NCBI GenBank assembly: GCA_033557465.1
Contig: CM066033.1
Location: 903,304,808-903,368,807, forward strand
From: Ichthyophis bannanicus
Taxonomy: Eukaryota > Chordata > Amphibia > Gymnophiona > Ichthyophiidae
Length of the DNA stretch: 64,000 nucleotides
Direction of reading: 5' to 3'
In this document: positions 11,241-22,010 of the stretch, one piece after another
Numbering within the stretch: the stretch's first letter is position 1
Layout: each line of letters starts with the position of its first letter
Notes under the pieces: model-generated
Database searches by the model: none
What the model was told of the DNA's origin: nothing
What the model saw: the letters and a program-made list of their open reading frames with translations, nothing else
Position numbers and translations under genes: made by a program

Positions 11241-12837
11241 TTTCAATGCTACTCCTTACTCAACTGATACACCTTAATGGGATACAGATGTCTCTATATC
11301 ATGCCATTATATGTCAGTGTCAAAAGCTTCATATTGGGCAAATTTAAGACATGCATTATTGAGCATATATCTGCTATATGATGAAGGAAAGAAAAAGCCA
11401 TTGGCTATAACAAAACCATAAAATTGAAGAGCTGAAATGTTTTGTGACTGAAGTGAGGGGTGGGTGGGTGGATGGAAACTTATCTGCCACATGGTGTAGA
11501 TGCGAAAAGAATACATTTTCCACTGCTTATGGTGGAACCACAGGGGCCAATACTGAATGTCATCAATTCTTTTAAAGACTGGGCGAAGAGCTTTGTGATT
11601 GGCTGTATTAATGTACAGTATATAGGCAAACTCAATGCACATATGCAGTGTTCATTTCAAGCAGACCGCCACATTTCAGTGATACTCTGTGAAGAAACCT
11701 GTTATTGGGTGAAACTGGTTGGATGTAGCAGTGACAGCAAAATGGTTGAGTGTGGATACAGCAGGAACACTGGAATGGCTCACAACGTGGATATTAGTAG
11801 CTAGTTATTTTTGCCTGAAAGTTTATATTAGATACTTGACATATGTACACATTGAGGGGCCGATTGATAGGGACTGATCTGTGAGCAGTACACCTTTGAC
11901 ATTGGATGGGCTAAGTAAAAGGTGGTCAGATGAGAATATGACGTTTTTAAAATCTATGCAGATTCTTTTGGACTCACATGGGCGTATGCACTTAGCAATT
12001 GAAAATGAAAGGGTGGCACAATGATGACAAAGATCGGCATGGAGGACACTGAAGTGGTCTTAGTAATTCTAATACAATACTTCATTACATCCCATTTGAC
12101 AAGCTCCCTTTACTACTATTATCTTTGTATGATGGCAGAGTGACTGCTACTATATGTATCTCTGGGGATAGTTTCTTCATTAACAGCTGTTGATAATAAA
12201 AGATTCTTAGGAATAATATGGAGCTAATTGATATACCTTGATTGGACATAGACAAGGAAAAGAATAGCATTAAGAAATATATTTAGAAAATTGTGGTTTG
12301 ATGAGTGGCAGCATTTTTTCTACAGTATTTTCTGTGTGGATATTCTTTGCTGACCATGAGAGTGGCTTTTGGTTTTCACAGGCAAATGTTTGCCACTGCA
12401 ACCCTATTCCTTTTATAGAGTGTGATTTATATTAGTCTGCTCTACATTACATAAACAAAGGTTACATCCAAACTACACCTATATATTTAACTAATGTACA
12501 TATATAAATAACTCCAGATAATGGTGTCATGCAAGCATATATACCGATACACCAGGTGCACACAGCCACACTTGCTCAGCATCCCATATCCCCACTGCCA
12601 ATTCTATATGCTCACCCTAATCTCATACACTAAGCTTCATATGTATATCCTAAAACATTTTCTCATCCTGTATATATACATATCTGCCTGTACAGACAAA
12701 TATAAATATATATAGTCTTCAAACCCTTGTACATTTTCACAATGGGGGTTATTCTGAGACATGAATAGCGGAGACGTCCGGCAGCAGCCCTCGACTAACT
12801 TCTCCACTGGTTGTATGTCCACACCGACAAAATGGCC

Positions 12838-12875
12838 GGGGAAGTTATTTCACCTCTGAGGTGGAATAACTTCCC
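12838..12875. repeat. Perfect-arm hairpin
   Basis: The arm gggaagttatttcacctc is followed almost immediately by its near-complete reverse complement gaggtggaataacttccc. A 38-bp sequence could extrude a cruciform. It sits with the next palindrome in a 500-bp block of unusual composition that could be a decayed DNA transposon. Confidence 0.85.
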
Positions 12876-13033
12876 TGGATGTTGTTTGTTGTTTTTTAAA
12901 GTCAGGGTGCAGAAGGGGCAAGGGGGGGGCAGGGTTTCTCCCCCACAGCCTGACCCTGGCCTTAGGAGGCCGGATTAGGGGTTGAGGGTTAGGCTGCGGG
13001 GAAAAAACCTTAATTGCTGACAGCCAGCATCAT

Positions 13034-13093
13034 GGCATTTAAATGGAGCCTCAGTGCCATTGCAACAGGACACCATGGCTCCATTTAAATGCC
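13034..13093. repeat. 17-bp inverted repeat with 26-bp spacer
   Basis: ggcatttaaatggagcc at 13,034-13,050 and its exact reverse complement at 13,077-13,093. No transposase or target-site duplication could be assigned. Confidence 0.85.
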
Positions 13094-13617
13094 TGAATGA
13101 GCTATCCTGGCAGTGCCTATATGTCCCAGCCTGGACTGAATCGCAGTCCCAGCCTGCATGTACAGGCCTGATCATGATTCTGATCCTGCGGGGCTAGGAC
13201 GTACAAAGGGGATAGCCGTGCAGGACAGAATCAGGTCCATTCTGTCTAAATATACAATTCAGTGAAACAAATTCCTACTTTAATGTGTTTTGATCTACAC
13301 AACATACACTATACGGTGGTGTACAAAAGCTGTTTTATTGCTTTTAAGCCTTCTGGCTTAATTACAAGCTTGTTTCCAACTGCAAATTATAAAAATTGCA
13401 TATCACTGTGTTCAGATTTTATTGATCTATCAGATTCTAGCCTCATAGTTTACTTGCTTGGTATACATGTCTCCTATTAATCAGCCCAATACATTCTCAT
13501 ATTTAATAATGGATCCTGCATAAAAGATGGATCAAGATCGATTGTTGCCGCTTGTTTGATTGGCTAACGAAAATAACCATTTAACCAATCATTAAGCAGC
13601 ATTATCCTTTTGAGATC

Positions 13618-13957
13618 ACTATATAAGGGACCAGAAAACTTTGAGCGGCTACCATTGTTTTGAGAGGTTCTGAGTAAAGATGGGGAAAGGCAGGTTCCTA
13701 AGCATGGAGCAGCAAATGTGTGTGTTAGTGCTCAGTGAAGAAGGCTATTCTGTCCGTCCAATAGGAAAAAAGGTTGGCTGCAGCCATAGTACAGTCATCA
13801 AGCTACTACAAAAGAAGAGACTGGAACTGTAGTTGACAAGACTCGTTCTGGTCATCCCAGGTCCTCAACTCAGTAGGACGATCACATTCTGTGACGCACT
13901 TCCTTAGCTCATCACTGGCTTACATCACCTCATCATTTGAGTCAGTAGTAGGAGAAG
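13618..13957 (+). pseudogene. Tc1-like transposase, N-terminal half
   Basis: A TATA-like ctatataag at 13,618-13,626 lies about 55 bp upstream of an ATG at 13,680. The frame starts MGKGRFLSMEQQ and contains EEGYSVRPIGKKVGCSHSTV, a Tc1-type helix-turn-helix for binding transposon ends. It stops after about 50 codons. A second frame continues with DKTRSGHPRSSTQ, TSLAHHWLTSPHHLSQ and several stops. The sequence then runs into the left end of DIRS-C. The rest of the transposase resumes in phase at 53,936, so one gene was split by the nest. It was probably already decaying, since stops occur in both halves. Confidence 0.8.
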
Positions 13958-14085
13958 ATGAAATTTTACTCACCATTAATTTCCTTTCCTGGAGTCCTGC
14001 TAGACCAGTCCAGACAAATGGGTTATGCACCCCTGCCAGCAGATGTTGAGACAAAGGAGCCAAGCCTTTGACATGACATCATCAC
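13957..14085. repeat. DIRS-C left inverted terminal repeat
   Basis: Starts atgaaattttactcaccatt and contains the gaccagtccagacaaatggg segment whose inverse ends the element near 53,905-53,930. Read on the minus strand the end is ...aatggtgagtaaaatttcat, a GTGAGT donor-like sequence. Confidence 0.85.
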
Positions 14086-14264
14086 TACTCAAAAAAGACC
14101 CCCAAATAAAACAGAACAGGTATTTGAAAACTAATTACTCATATGAGTGATCCAGGTCATTATGCCTGTGGCAGTTGCCAGTATTGTGGTTCTACCATTC
14201 AAGGGGATGTTTGGCATCATAATCAATGTTTAACTTTATGTTCTCAATGGTAGACTACCTACTC

Positions 14265-14582
14265 TTCTACATTTGTGGTGTTTCATCATCTGCCCGTGCA
14301 ATCTCTTATGTTGGCTGTACTATATGACAAATGAAAATTTGTCTCAGTGAGCATGTATCATGTTTACAGACTGCTACTGTTACTGCCTCTACCCCTATGG
14401 TTGAACATGATCACCAGTTCCAACAATTACACTGGTGGATCATAAATCACATTCCGATCAATCCCCAGGGTGGTGATCATCTCTCTAAACTTCAATGGCT
14501 TGAACAGCAGTGGATATTCCAATTGCGTTTGGTTTACCCTTTGGGTTTAAACCTTGAAACTGACTGGACAAGCCTTTTTTGA
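14265..14582 (+). pseudogene. PLE GIY-YIG endonuclease C-terminal fragment
   Basis: The ORF from 14,331 reads MKICLSEHVSCLQ, then WWIINHIPINPQGGDHLSKL, EQQWIFQLRLVYPLGLN and ends in DWTSLF. The EH, GGD, W-I-x-L and P-x-GLN positions follow the C-terminal half of Penelope-type GIY-YIG nucleases. Just upstream, CPCNLL and a shifted YVG-like stretch mark the degraded GIY-YIG start. The nuclease nicks the target in established models of PLE insertion. The RT expected upstream is absent. Confidence 0.7.
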
Positions 14583-14760
14583 GTCTGACCAGTAATGGAG
14601 GGAATTCCCTTTTCATGGGCTTCCCCTCTGATTTGATTGGTTTATTCAGTGCTTAAGGTCATGCTGACTTCGGACGTCATCCTTTTAAATGATGAAAGGG
14701 TATTTCAGTTTTTATAGGCACTGTTCAGTTATTTGTTGGACCAGGGACTCTTCACAATAC

Positions 14761-14793
14761 CTGATGCAGGACCATCGGTGTTTAAGTCTGAAA
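14761..14793 (+). ncRNA. Hammerhead-ribozyme-like relic in the PLE-1 tail
   Basis: ctgatg at 14,761 and gaaa at 14,790-14,793 are spaced as in the CUGAUGA...GAAA hammerhead core. Such motifs are established in Penelope-like elements. The core here reads CUGAUGC and the intervening stem is weak, so activity is doubtful. Confidence 0.35.
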
Positions 14794-15315
14794 TGTGACA
14801 TGTCGTTTGGGGAGATTCTCTTGCTATCTTCAGTCCCTAAGCACTTCAATTGAGATAAGTACAAGAGCACATGAAATGTAATAAAAATAATTAAAAGGAG
14901 GTGCCTTTTGTGAGAGGGTGATTTTTTACTCCCTTTTTGGCTTCTCCGACATTTATATGAGTGATTAGTTTTCAAATACCTGTTCTGTTTTATTTGGGGG
15001 TCTCTTTTGAGTAGTTCATTGTTTGACCCTTCCAGTTTTTTGTGGGTCTTAATTTTGGTGTGACATCATCACAGGCCTAAGTCCTGGCACAGCTAGGGGT
15101 CTCCTCAGTACTACTCGTAACAAGAAATGGAAGGCATCCAAAATCTCCAAGGATCCCCGAACAAGAGAATTATGTACAATGACAGTGTACAAGAGACATA
15201 ACGAGATGTCAAACTGAATGCAGAGACATTGCGAGAACAATATAGACAGACTGCAGGTCCCATGGACCGTGGAAGGAAGACGAACGTAAGCCCAAGCACT
15301 TGGCCAAGGGTGGGT

Positions 15316-15411
15316 CCTGGACTGGTCTAGCAGGACTCCAGGAAAGGAAATTAACAGCGAGTAAAATTTCACCTTCCAGGTCCTCCTGCTAGAGCAGTCC
15401 AGACAAATGGG
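15316..15411. repeat. DIRS-C internal complementary region (ICR)
   Basis: The inverse of the left end (tctagcaggactccaggaaa, then gagtaaaatttcacc) is directly joined to the inverse of the right end (aggtcctcctgctagagcag, then tccagacaaatggg). This is the layout expected of a DIRS ICR, which mirrors the joined ends of the circular intermediate. Confidence 0.8.
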
Positions 15412-15419
15412 AAGTACCA

Positions 15420-15640
15420 AAACTACTCCCTGTCCAGGAGGGAGGAGAGCGCAGCAGATAATACTCTCAATCCAAACCTGCATATACATCCAAACAATAA
15501 TGCCCGAGCAAATGTAAATAAGGAGGACCAAGTCACTGCGCAACAGATGTCCACGTGCGAAGCACACGTAGAACAAAACTGATTCACCAGCATGTGTCAC
15601 TTTTCCCACAGCCCAAACACTTCGGGAGACTGACTGGCAT
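15420..15640 (-). pseudogene. DIRS-C tyrosine recombinase C-terminal remnant
   Basis: The minus strand near 15,560-15,440 reads CASHVDICCAVTWSS and LFTFAR, then after a frame change HYCLDVYAGLD-like residues. This matches the DICRAATW...F-x-x-HYCLD box around the catalytic tyrosine of DIRS recombinases (compare DICRAATLTSVHTF at 57.3 kb). Frameshifts break it. Its place between the ICR and the rest of the element is as expected. Confidence 0.65.
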
Positions 15641-16009
15641 TGCTCAGGGTAGGCCAAGCCGAAAATGGTGCACAGGAGGAAAGGATACAAAGAAGCAACA
15701 AAATGGTGCCGAGACTACAGTCATAGTGGAATGCTGCCAGTGGGCAGGAAAGAGGCCGCCCAAGCACTCCGCTTAGAGAAGCACTGGCCATAACAGCACT
15801 GTCGGCAGGCAGAAAGGAGGCCACACAAGTGACTCACTGTGAGGAGCGGTGGCTTCAGCTGCCAGCGCGAAGATCAGCAAGCTGCCAGAACAGAAGAAGA
15901 ATGCGATCCACTGCGGTCATCAAGGTGTGATTCCCACCAAGGTTCAGGGGAGCAGGGAGAATGGGGGGGGGGGGGCGGGGTAAAAGGAGGACCCAAAGCC
16001 ACATGCTAA

Positions 16010-18550
16010 GGTCAGCATAGAAACATAATGACAGAAAAAGAGCACATGGCCTATCTAGTCTGTCCTTCCATATCAACAGTAGTCCCCTTTTTTCCTTTAG
16101 AGATCCTCTGTGTTTGTCCCATGCTTTTTTGAATTCAGATACTGTCCTCATCTCTACCACCTCCACTGGGAGACTATTCCATGGATCCACCACTCTTTCT
16201 ATAAAGAAATATTTCCGCATATCACTCCTGAATCTATCCCCCTTCACCCTCATCCCATGTCCCCTCATAGCAGAACTTGCTTTCAATTGAAAGAGGCTCT
16301 CCCCCTGTACATTTATGCCACAGAGGTATTTAAACATCTCAATCATATCACCTCTATCCCGCCTTTCCTCTAAGGTGTACATATTAAGATCCTTAAGTCT
16401 GTCCTCATATGCTTTATAATGAAGACCATTAACCATTTTAGTAGCCACCATCTGCACCGACTCCATCCTATTTATATCCTTTTGAAGCTGCAGTCTCCAG
16501 AATTGCACACTATACTCCAAATGAGGTCGCACCAAAGACTTATAAAGAGGCACTATCACCTTCTTTTTTCTGCTAGCCATTCCTCTCCTTATGCACCCAA
16601 GCATCCTTCCAGCTTTTGCCATCACTTTTTCTACCTGTTTAGCTACTTTAAGATCATCAGACACAACCATGCCTAGGTCCCGCTCTTCTTTAGTGGACAA
16701 AAGTACTTCACCCCCTATACTATATTGCTCCCTTGGATTGCTGCAGCCCAAATGCATGACCTTACATTTTTTAACATTAAATCCCAGCTGCCAAATTCTA
16801 GACCATTCTTCAAGCTTAGCTAGATCCATCCTCATGTTATCTACACCTTCCTGGGTGTCTACTCTATTGCAGATTTTGGTATCTTCCGCAAAGAGGCAAA
16901 CCTTACCCGACAGCCCTTCCGCTATATCGCTAACAAAGATGTTAAAAGAATCGGACCAAGGACAGATCCCTGGGGCACACCACTGGTAACATCCTTCTCC
17001 TCAGAGTGAGCTCCATTTACCTGTACTCTTTGTCGCCTCCCACCCAACCAATTTCTAACCCAAGCAGTAACTTTAGGGTCCATCCCTAGGGTGCTCAGTT
17101 TGTTTATACGTTGCCTGAGAGGAACAGTGTCAAAGGCTTTACTGAAATCAACATACACCACATCTAGGGCTCTCCCTCAGTCCAACTCCCTGGTCTCCCA
17201 GTCAAAGAAATCAATCAGATTTGTCTGACAAGACCTGCCTCTAGTGAATCCATGCTGCCTCGGATCCGGTAATCCGTTCGACTCCAGAAACCTCACTATT
17301 TTCTCTTTCAGCAGCACTTCCAATACTTTATTCACTACAGGTGGTTAAACTAATCGGCCTGTAGTTTTCAACCACATCCTTACTTCCACTTTTGTGTAAA
17401 GGCACAACATGAGCCTCTCTCCAGTCTTTTGGCACCACTCCCGACTCCAACGAGGCATTGAAAAGGTCAGTCAGTGGAGCTGCTAGAACGTCCCCAAGTT
17501 CCCTCAATATTCTAGTATCCCATCTGGTCCCATCGCTTTGTCTACTTTAAGTTGAACTAGTTTCTCACGAATACTGTCTTCTGAAAATTGTTCAAGATGT
17601 CCCTCGCTTCTGTTCCTGTTTATGGGTGTTTTCTGAGGTCCTGCTCCTGGTTCTTCATCTGTGAACACAGAATAGAAATATTTGTTAAGCAATTCCGTTT
17701 TATCCTCATCAGCTTCTACATATTCCTCCCCTTCACCCTTGAGTCTGACAATACCACTTTTGCCCTTCCTCTTCTCAGTAATATATCTGAAAAATGTCTT
17801 ATCCCCCCATTTTATTGCATTGGCTATTTCCTCCTCTTTTTGAATCTTTGCTTTCCTGACTACTTTGCTAGCTTCTGTAAGTTTTTCCAAATATAGATGC
17901 CTGTCTTCCTCTCTCTGTGATCTCTTGTATTTCATGAAGGCCTCCCCCTTTTTCTTCACCTTTTCAGCTACTTCTTTCGAAAGCCATAGCCATCTCCTTT
18001 TCCTTTTATTTACCATTTTAACAAAAAGGTTGGTTGCCCTTAAAATATCCCCTTTCAGTTTTGCCCACTGTTTTTCTACATCCCCCAGCTGTTCCCATCC
18101 CACTAACGACTCCCTGAGGTATTGGCCCATCTTGGCAAAGTTAGTCTTCCTAAAGTCTAAGACCCTCACCTTTGAATGGATTCTAATAGCCCTAGTCCTA
18201 ATACTGAACCACACCATCTGGTGATCACTGGATGCAAAATGATCTCCCACTATAAACATCAGAAACACTTTCACCATTGGTAAGCACCAAGCCCAGTATG
18301 GCCCCTTCACGTGTGGGGTCTGTTACCAATTGCCTGAATAGTTCTCCCTGTAGAGAATCCAGGATCTCTTTACTTCTAGATGATACTGCAGCAGGAATGT
18401 GCCAATCAAGATCTGGCATATTGAAATCCCCTATCAGTAGCACGTCCCCTTTCCTAGCAATGCTGCATATGTCTTCAATTAACTCTCTGTCCGCCTCTAA
18501 CTCTTGTGAGGGAGGTCTGTATAAAGAGCAAATTAGAGAGGGAGAATTGT
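16010..18550 (-). mobile_element. CR1/L2-type LINE, 5'-truncated
   Basis: The element lacks ORF1 and most of the endonuclease, and ends in a 3' region (atagaaacataatgacagaa on the plus strand) seen again at 55,921. A second, shorter copy at 55,920-56,843 matches closely in protein. It lies inside DIRS-C interior sequence. I see no clear target-site duplication. Confidence 0.85.
16040..18545 (-). pseudogene. LINE ORF2 remnant: endonuclease end, RT
   Basis: From 18,545 down: RPPSQELEADREL and LLIGDFNMPDLDW (endonuclease), then 18,310-17,504 with the linker and RT entry (KVDKAMGPDG). Next come YVDFSKAFDTVP (motif A) and TSGVPQGSVLGP (motif B) at 17,161-16,922. The 16,835-15,855 frame carries the C-terminal part, with KCKVMHLGCSNPREQ, YKSLVRPHLEY and DPWNSLPVEVVEMRT. 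Motif C reads FAEDTK near 16,875-16,890 rather than FADD. Several frame breaks make it inactive. Confidence 0.85.
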
Positions 18551-18833
18551 TCTCTACAAAGTCTCTCTTTTTTGATTTTTTTTAATCAAAGAGAATAGAA
18601 AGGGTTGAAACAAAAGGGGGGGATAAGTCCTAAGGTCGTTCAGAGGGATCTATACGATCCCATGCCCCCACCAAACTACACTGGCTCTCCTAGCCAGGAG
18701 CTGATTCCAAAAAGATCTACGTGGACAGAGTATCTCATTTCCTCCAACCCCCCCACTCCCCCCCCCCCCAACATCTGAGGTGGCCCAGTTGTAGAGATTA
18801 GCGTTGCAGGCCACATACACAGGAGCCAGGAAA
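18550..18833. other. DIRS-C interior remnant, no gene seen
   Basis: Contains a T-rich stretch and C runs (18,748-18,770). No coding similarity recognised. It ends ccaggaaa directly before the left end of DIRS A-a. Confidence 0.5.
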
Positions 18834-19200
18834 GCACAGTTACTTACCTGTAACAGGTGATCTCTGGGAACAGCAGGAATAAGTCTTCACATATGGGTAC
18901 GTCGGTACTGACGGAGTCTGCGCGGGAATGCTTCCCAGCGTCCAATCAGAGAGCTTCTGGAAGCATCCCACCATGCCTGCCTGCTGCCTTCCCCAACTGC
19001 CTCTCCTCAGTTAAGTTTTAAAGCTGAGACAAAGAGAGAGAGAGAGAGAGGAAAGAAAAGATAGATAGAGATACAACTCCTGGGGAGGTGGGTGGGTTGT
19101 GAAGACTTATTCCTGCTGTTCCCAGAGATCACCTGTTACAGGTAAGTAACTGTGCTATCTCCAGGAACAAGCAGGAATGAGTCTTCACATATGGGGACTC
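18834..19200. repeat. A-a left ITR, GA-rich spacer and ICR
   Basis: The left end with gaacagcaggaataagtctt is followed by the ITR (18,870-19,020), a (GA)n tract (19,027-19,050), and from 19,100 the inverse of the left end. This is joined through gtaagtaactgtgctatctc and cag (19,142-19,164) to the inverse of the right end (gaacaagcaggaatgagtct). It is a complete DIRS terminal and ICR module. Confidence 0.88.
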
Positions 19201-20013
19201 CCAAGCTGAGATGCCTGGAGTCCCAGCATGTCGTAGGTTGGAATATGCTATCCCCCACAACACCAGGCATCCTGAGGATGGAGGGTAGGAGTTGAAGAAA
19301 GAAAGGTGCCGTGGAACAGCTAACCTAGCATAGGACTGCAGACAAGGAGTCCATGTGTGGATGATAATTATCATCAATGATATTGAAAGAAATATTGCAA
19401 TATGGACCTCCCCTAACAGGATTACACAGCAGTAAGGAGGTTCATGGGATCTACTGGGAAACCCAGTAGAAGAACCTCAAGGAGGACCTCACTGTGAAGT
19501 GGAGGTAATAAACCTGTAGGAAAAAACAGTGGAGGTCAGATTCCTGAAAGGTAAGAGGGGATCCCGGTAATAATTGGGGTAGTACCAAAAATGGTGAGCC
19601 TTCAGCGGAAGGCTTTATGATAAATGCCAAACTCTTTTGGCGACAGAGTGGCTCACCCTTGGGAGCAAAAAGAGAAGGCCGACCGAAATGGACAAACAGG
19701 CACAGTCCTTGTGGGAGGAAAAGGTATGGAAACCCCTTGTATCCCAAAAGAAAGGACAAACGCCTGAGGCGTTAGAGCCTGTGATTAGCTGAAGATCCGC
19801 AATGTCTCTCCTAACTGGAGTCAGCTAGGAGAGATATTGGAACATGGAGAGCTTCAGAGGTACCTAAACCTTAAGGTTATGGTGGAAGTTGTTAACTACC
19901 ACCGAAGTGGTTGTGAGCGTAGAACCCCAAACATGCTGGATAGCATAGGTATGGGTAAAGCCCATCTGTCAGAATCATATAGCTATATGAGCCTCGACAG
20001 TCAGGTAGATAAA
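19201..20013. other. Family-A noncoding interior (left piece of A-a)
   Basis: No coding similarity. The sequence is shared with 20,370-20,877 and 29,363-30,160, including gatgcctggagtcc, cctgaggatg and gttatggtggaagttgtt. It ends gtagataaa, where A-b enters. Confidence 0.75.
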
Positions 20014-20370
20014 GCACAGTTACTTACCTGTAACAGGTGATCTCTGGGAACAGCAGGAATAAGCCTTCACATATGGGTACGTCAGCACCGACGGAGCCTG
20101 CGCGGGAACGCTCCCCAGTGTCCAATCAGAAAGCTTTTGGGAGCATCCCTCAGCGCCTGCGTGCTGCCTTTCCAACTGTCTCTCCTCAGTTGAGTTTTAT
20201 AGCTGAGACAAAGAGAGAGAAAGAGGAAAGGAAGATAGATAGAGAGATACAACTCCTAGGGGAGGTGAGTGGGTTGTGAAGACTTATTCCTGCTGTTCCC
20301 AGAGATCACCTGTTACAGGTAAGTAACTGTGCTATCTCCAGGAACAAGCAGGAATGAGTCTTCACATATG
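20014..20370. repeat. A-b left ITR and ICR
   Basis: Same structure as at 18,834: left end, ITR with gcgggaacgctccccag, a GA-rich tract (20,212-20,250), then the ICR with the 23-nt segment between CAG and GGAAC at 20,319-20,341. Confidence 0.88.
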
Positions 20371-21053
20371 GGGACTCCCAAGCTAAGATGCCTGGAGCCC
20401 TAGCATGGTGGGGATTGGAACATGCTACACCTAATATGGCCAGGCATCCTGAGGATGCAGGGTACGAGTTGAAAAGAGAGGAACTGTAGAAAAACAGCTA
20501 ACCTAAAATAGGACTACAGATAAGGAGTCCTTGTATGTATGATAATTATCATGAAAAATATTGAAATGAACAATCACAATATGGACCTCACCTACTGGAT
20601 TGCAGGAAGTAGAGAGGCTGATGGAGTCTACTGGGGATCCAGTAGAGGAATCTTCAAGGTGACCTCACTGAAGTGAAGGTGAAGGTCGAAATCTGGAAGT
20701 GACAGGTGATCCAGGTGTCAACTGGGGTAGTACAAAAACGGTAGGTCTTTAGTGGAAGCTTTATGGAAAAAGCTGGGAACTCTTTTGGCTACAGAGTTAC
20801 TCACAGTTAGGAGCAAAAGAGAAAGACTGACCGATTTTGACAAACTAGCCCAGTCCTGGAGGAAAGAAGGGGTATGGTGCTTTCAGGTGAAGCTCATTAC
20901 CCAAATCAGTCATACACTAAGGACCTGAGATTAATTAAGCTTCAGGTGAACAAGGTATATTAAACGTATTAGGTACAGTTTTATTGGTATAAATACCCAT
21001 AGCACCCCTAGTAAGTAAGAACTTAAAGATCTATACACAAACTTAAAACTAAG

Positions 21054-21975
21054 ATGCAGACAGCAGTCCAGCAGCGGGATGGGGGCTTTCCAGTCTTTTG
21101 CATTGAGTGTCACATGTATGATTTTCTCCCAGCTGGTGAGAGGTCTTACGTGTGCACTAGGTGCAAGGAGCTCTTTGCTCTCAGGGAACAAGTCCGTTCT
21201 CTAGAGGCTAAAGTAGCAGACTTGGAAAACATAAGACAGACAGAGAGGTACATAGACGAGACCTACAGGGATATAGTCCTGAAGTCCCACCTCCAGGCTG
21301 GCAGCACCCCTGTTGCTATGGAGGAGAGAGGTCACGTGACAGGAGAGCATCACCCTGGTGTGGCAGGAAGTGTTCCTGTAACTAGGACCTGTCCTCCAGG
21401 TGATGTAAAACCCTCTCGCACCGAGGAAGTTTCTCCAGGGCCATGTGCCCATGAGGGAAGGGTTAGGACAGCCGTTATAGTTGGTGATTCGATCATTAGG
21501 CATGTAGATAGCTGGGTGGCTGGTGGACGTGAGGATCGCCTGGTAACATGCCTGCCTGGTGCGAAGGTAGCGGACCTCACGCGCCACCTAGATAAGGTCT
21601 TAGATAGTGCTGGGGAGGAGTCTGCTGTCTTGGTACATGTCGGTAACCAATGACATAGGAAAATGTGGTAGGGAGGTTCTGGAGGCAAAATTTAGGCTTT
21701 TAGGTAGGAAGTTGAAATCCAGAACTTCCATGGTAGCATTCTCCAAAATGCTTCCTGTTCCACGCGCAGGACCCAAAAGGCAAGCAGAGCTCCGGAGTCT
21801 CAATGCGTGGATGAGACAATGGTGCAGAGATGAGGGTTTTGGATTTGTTAGGAACTGGGAAACATTCTGGGGAAAGGAGGGGCTCTTCCGAAGGGATGGG
21901 CTTCACCTTAACCGGGATGGAACCAGGCTGCTGGCATTAACCTTTAAAAAGGAGATAGAACAGCTTTTAAACTAG
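21054..21975 (+). pseudogene. CR1 ORF1: zinc-binding plus SGNH esterase-like protein, one frameshift
   Basis: The start MQTAVQQRDG is followed by C16-x2-C19 and C34-x2-C37 (FCIECHMYDF, VCTRCKEL), a short coiled coil (about residues 40-62) and a linker. An SGNH esterase fold follows with block I AVIVGDSIIR (GDS at residues 144-146). The frame breaks near 21,648 within the GTND block. The other frame carries TNDIGKCG and the block V motif DGLHLNRDG near 21,890-21,920. PHD-like plus esterase ORF1 is an established CR1 architecture. ORF1p is presumed to bind nucleic acid or lipid during retrotransposition. Confidence 0.87.
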
Positions 21976-22010
21976 ATATTAGGGGAAAGCCGACAGTCGC
22001 CCAAGAGCGG

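Larger units (their letters stand above)
8731..13600. other. Quiet AT-rich stretch without recognisable genes
   Basis: This is the longest segment without an obvious young mobile element. Short open frames on both strands are below about 125 codons and match nothing I know. The only structure I can support is listed separately: an MIR-like relic, a TA/CA microsatellite and two palindromes. It may be host intergenic or intronic DNA. Confidence 0.6.
14086..15060 (+). mobile_element. PLE-1: Penelope-like element fragment in the DIRS-C left ITR
   Basis: It is flanked by a perfect 12-bp target-site duplication, tgacatcatcac, at 14,074-14,085 and 15,061-15,072. It contains a GIY-YIG endonuclease remnant and inverted arms of about 60 bp at its two ends (14,087-14,146 and 14,955-15,014). 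No RT remains. The inverted arms are unusual and may reflect the partial-LTR structure of Penelope elements or an inverted second copy. Confidence 0.75.

Noticed and set aside
8731..13600. Several short open frames (up to 124 codons) in quiet DNA
   Set aside because: No conserved motif, no splice-bounded exon pattern and overlapping frames on both strands; expected by chance in AT-rich DNA.
21054..21975. SGNH esterase as a possible host enzyme
   Set aside because: The zinc motif upstream, the endonuclease/RT frame downstream and CR1 3' end show it is CR1 ORF1.
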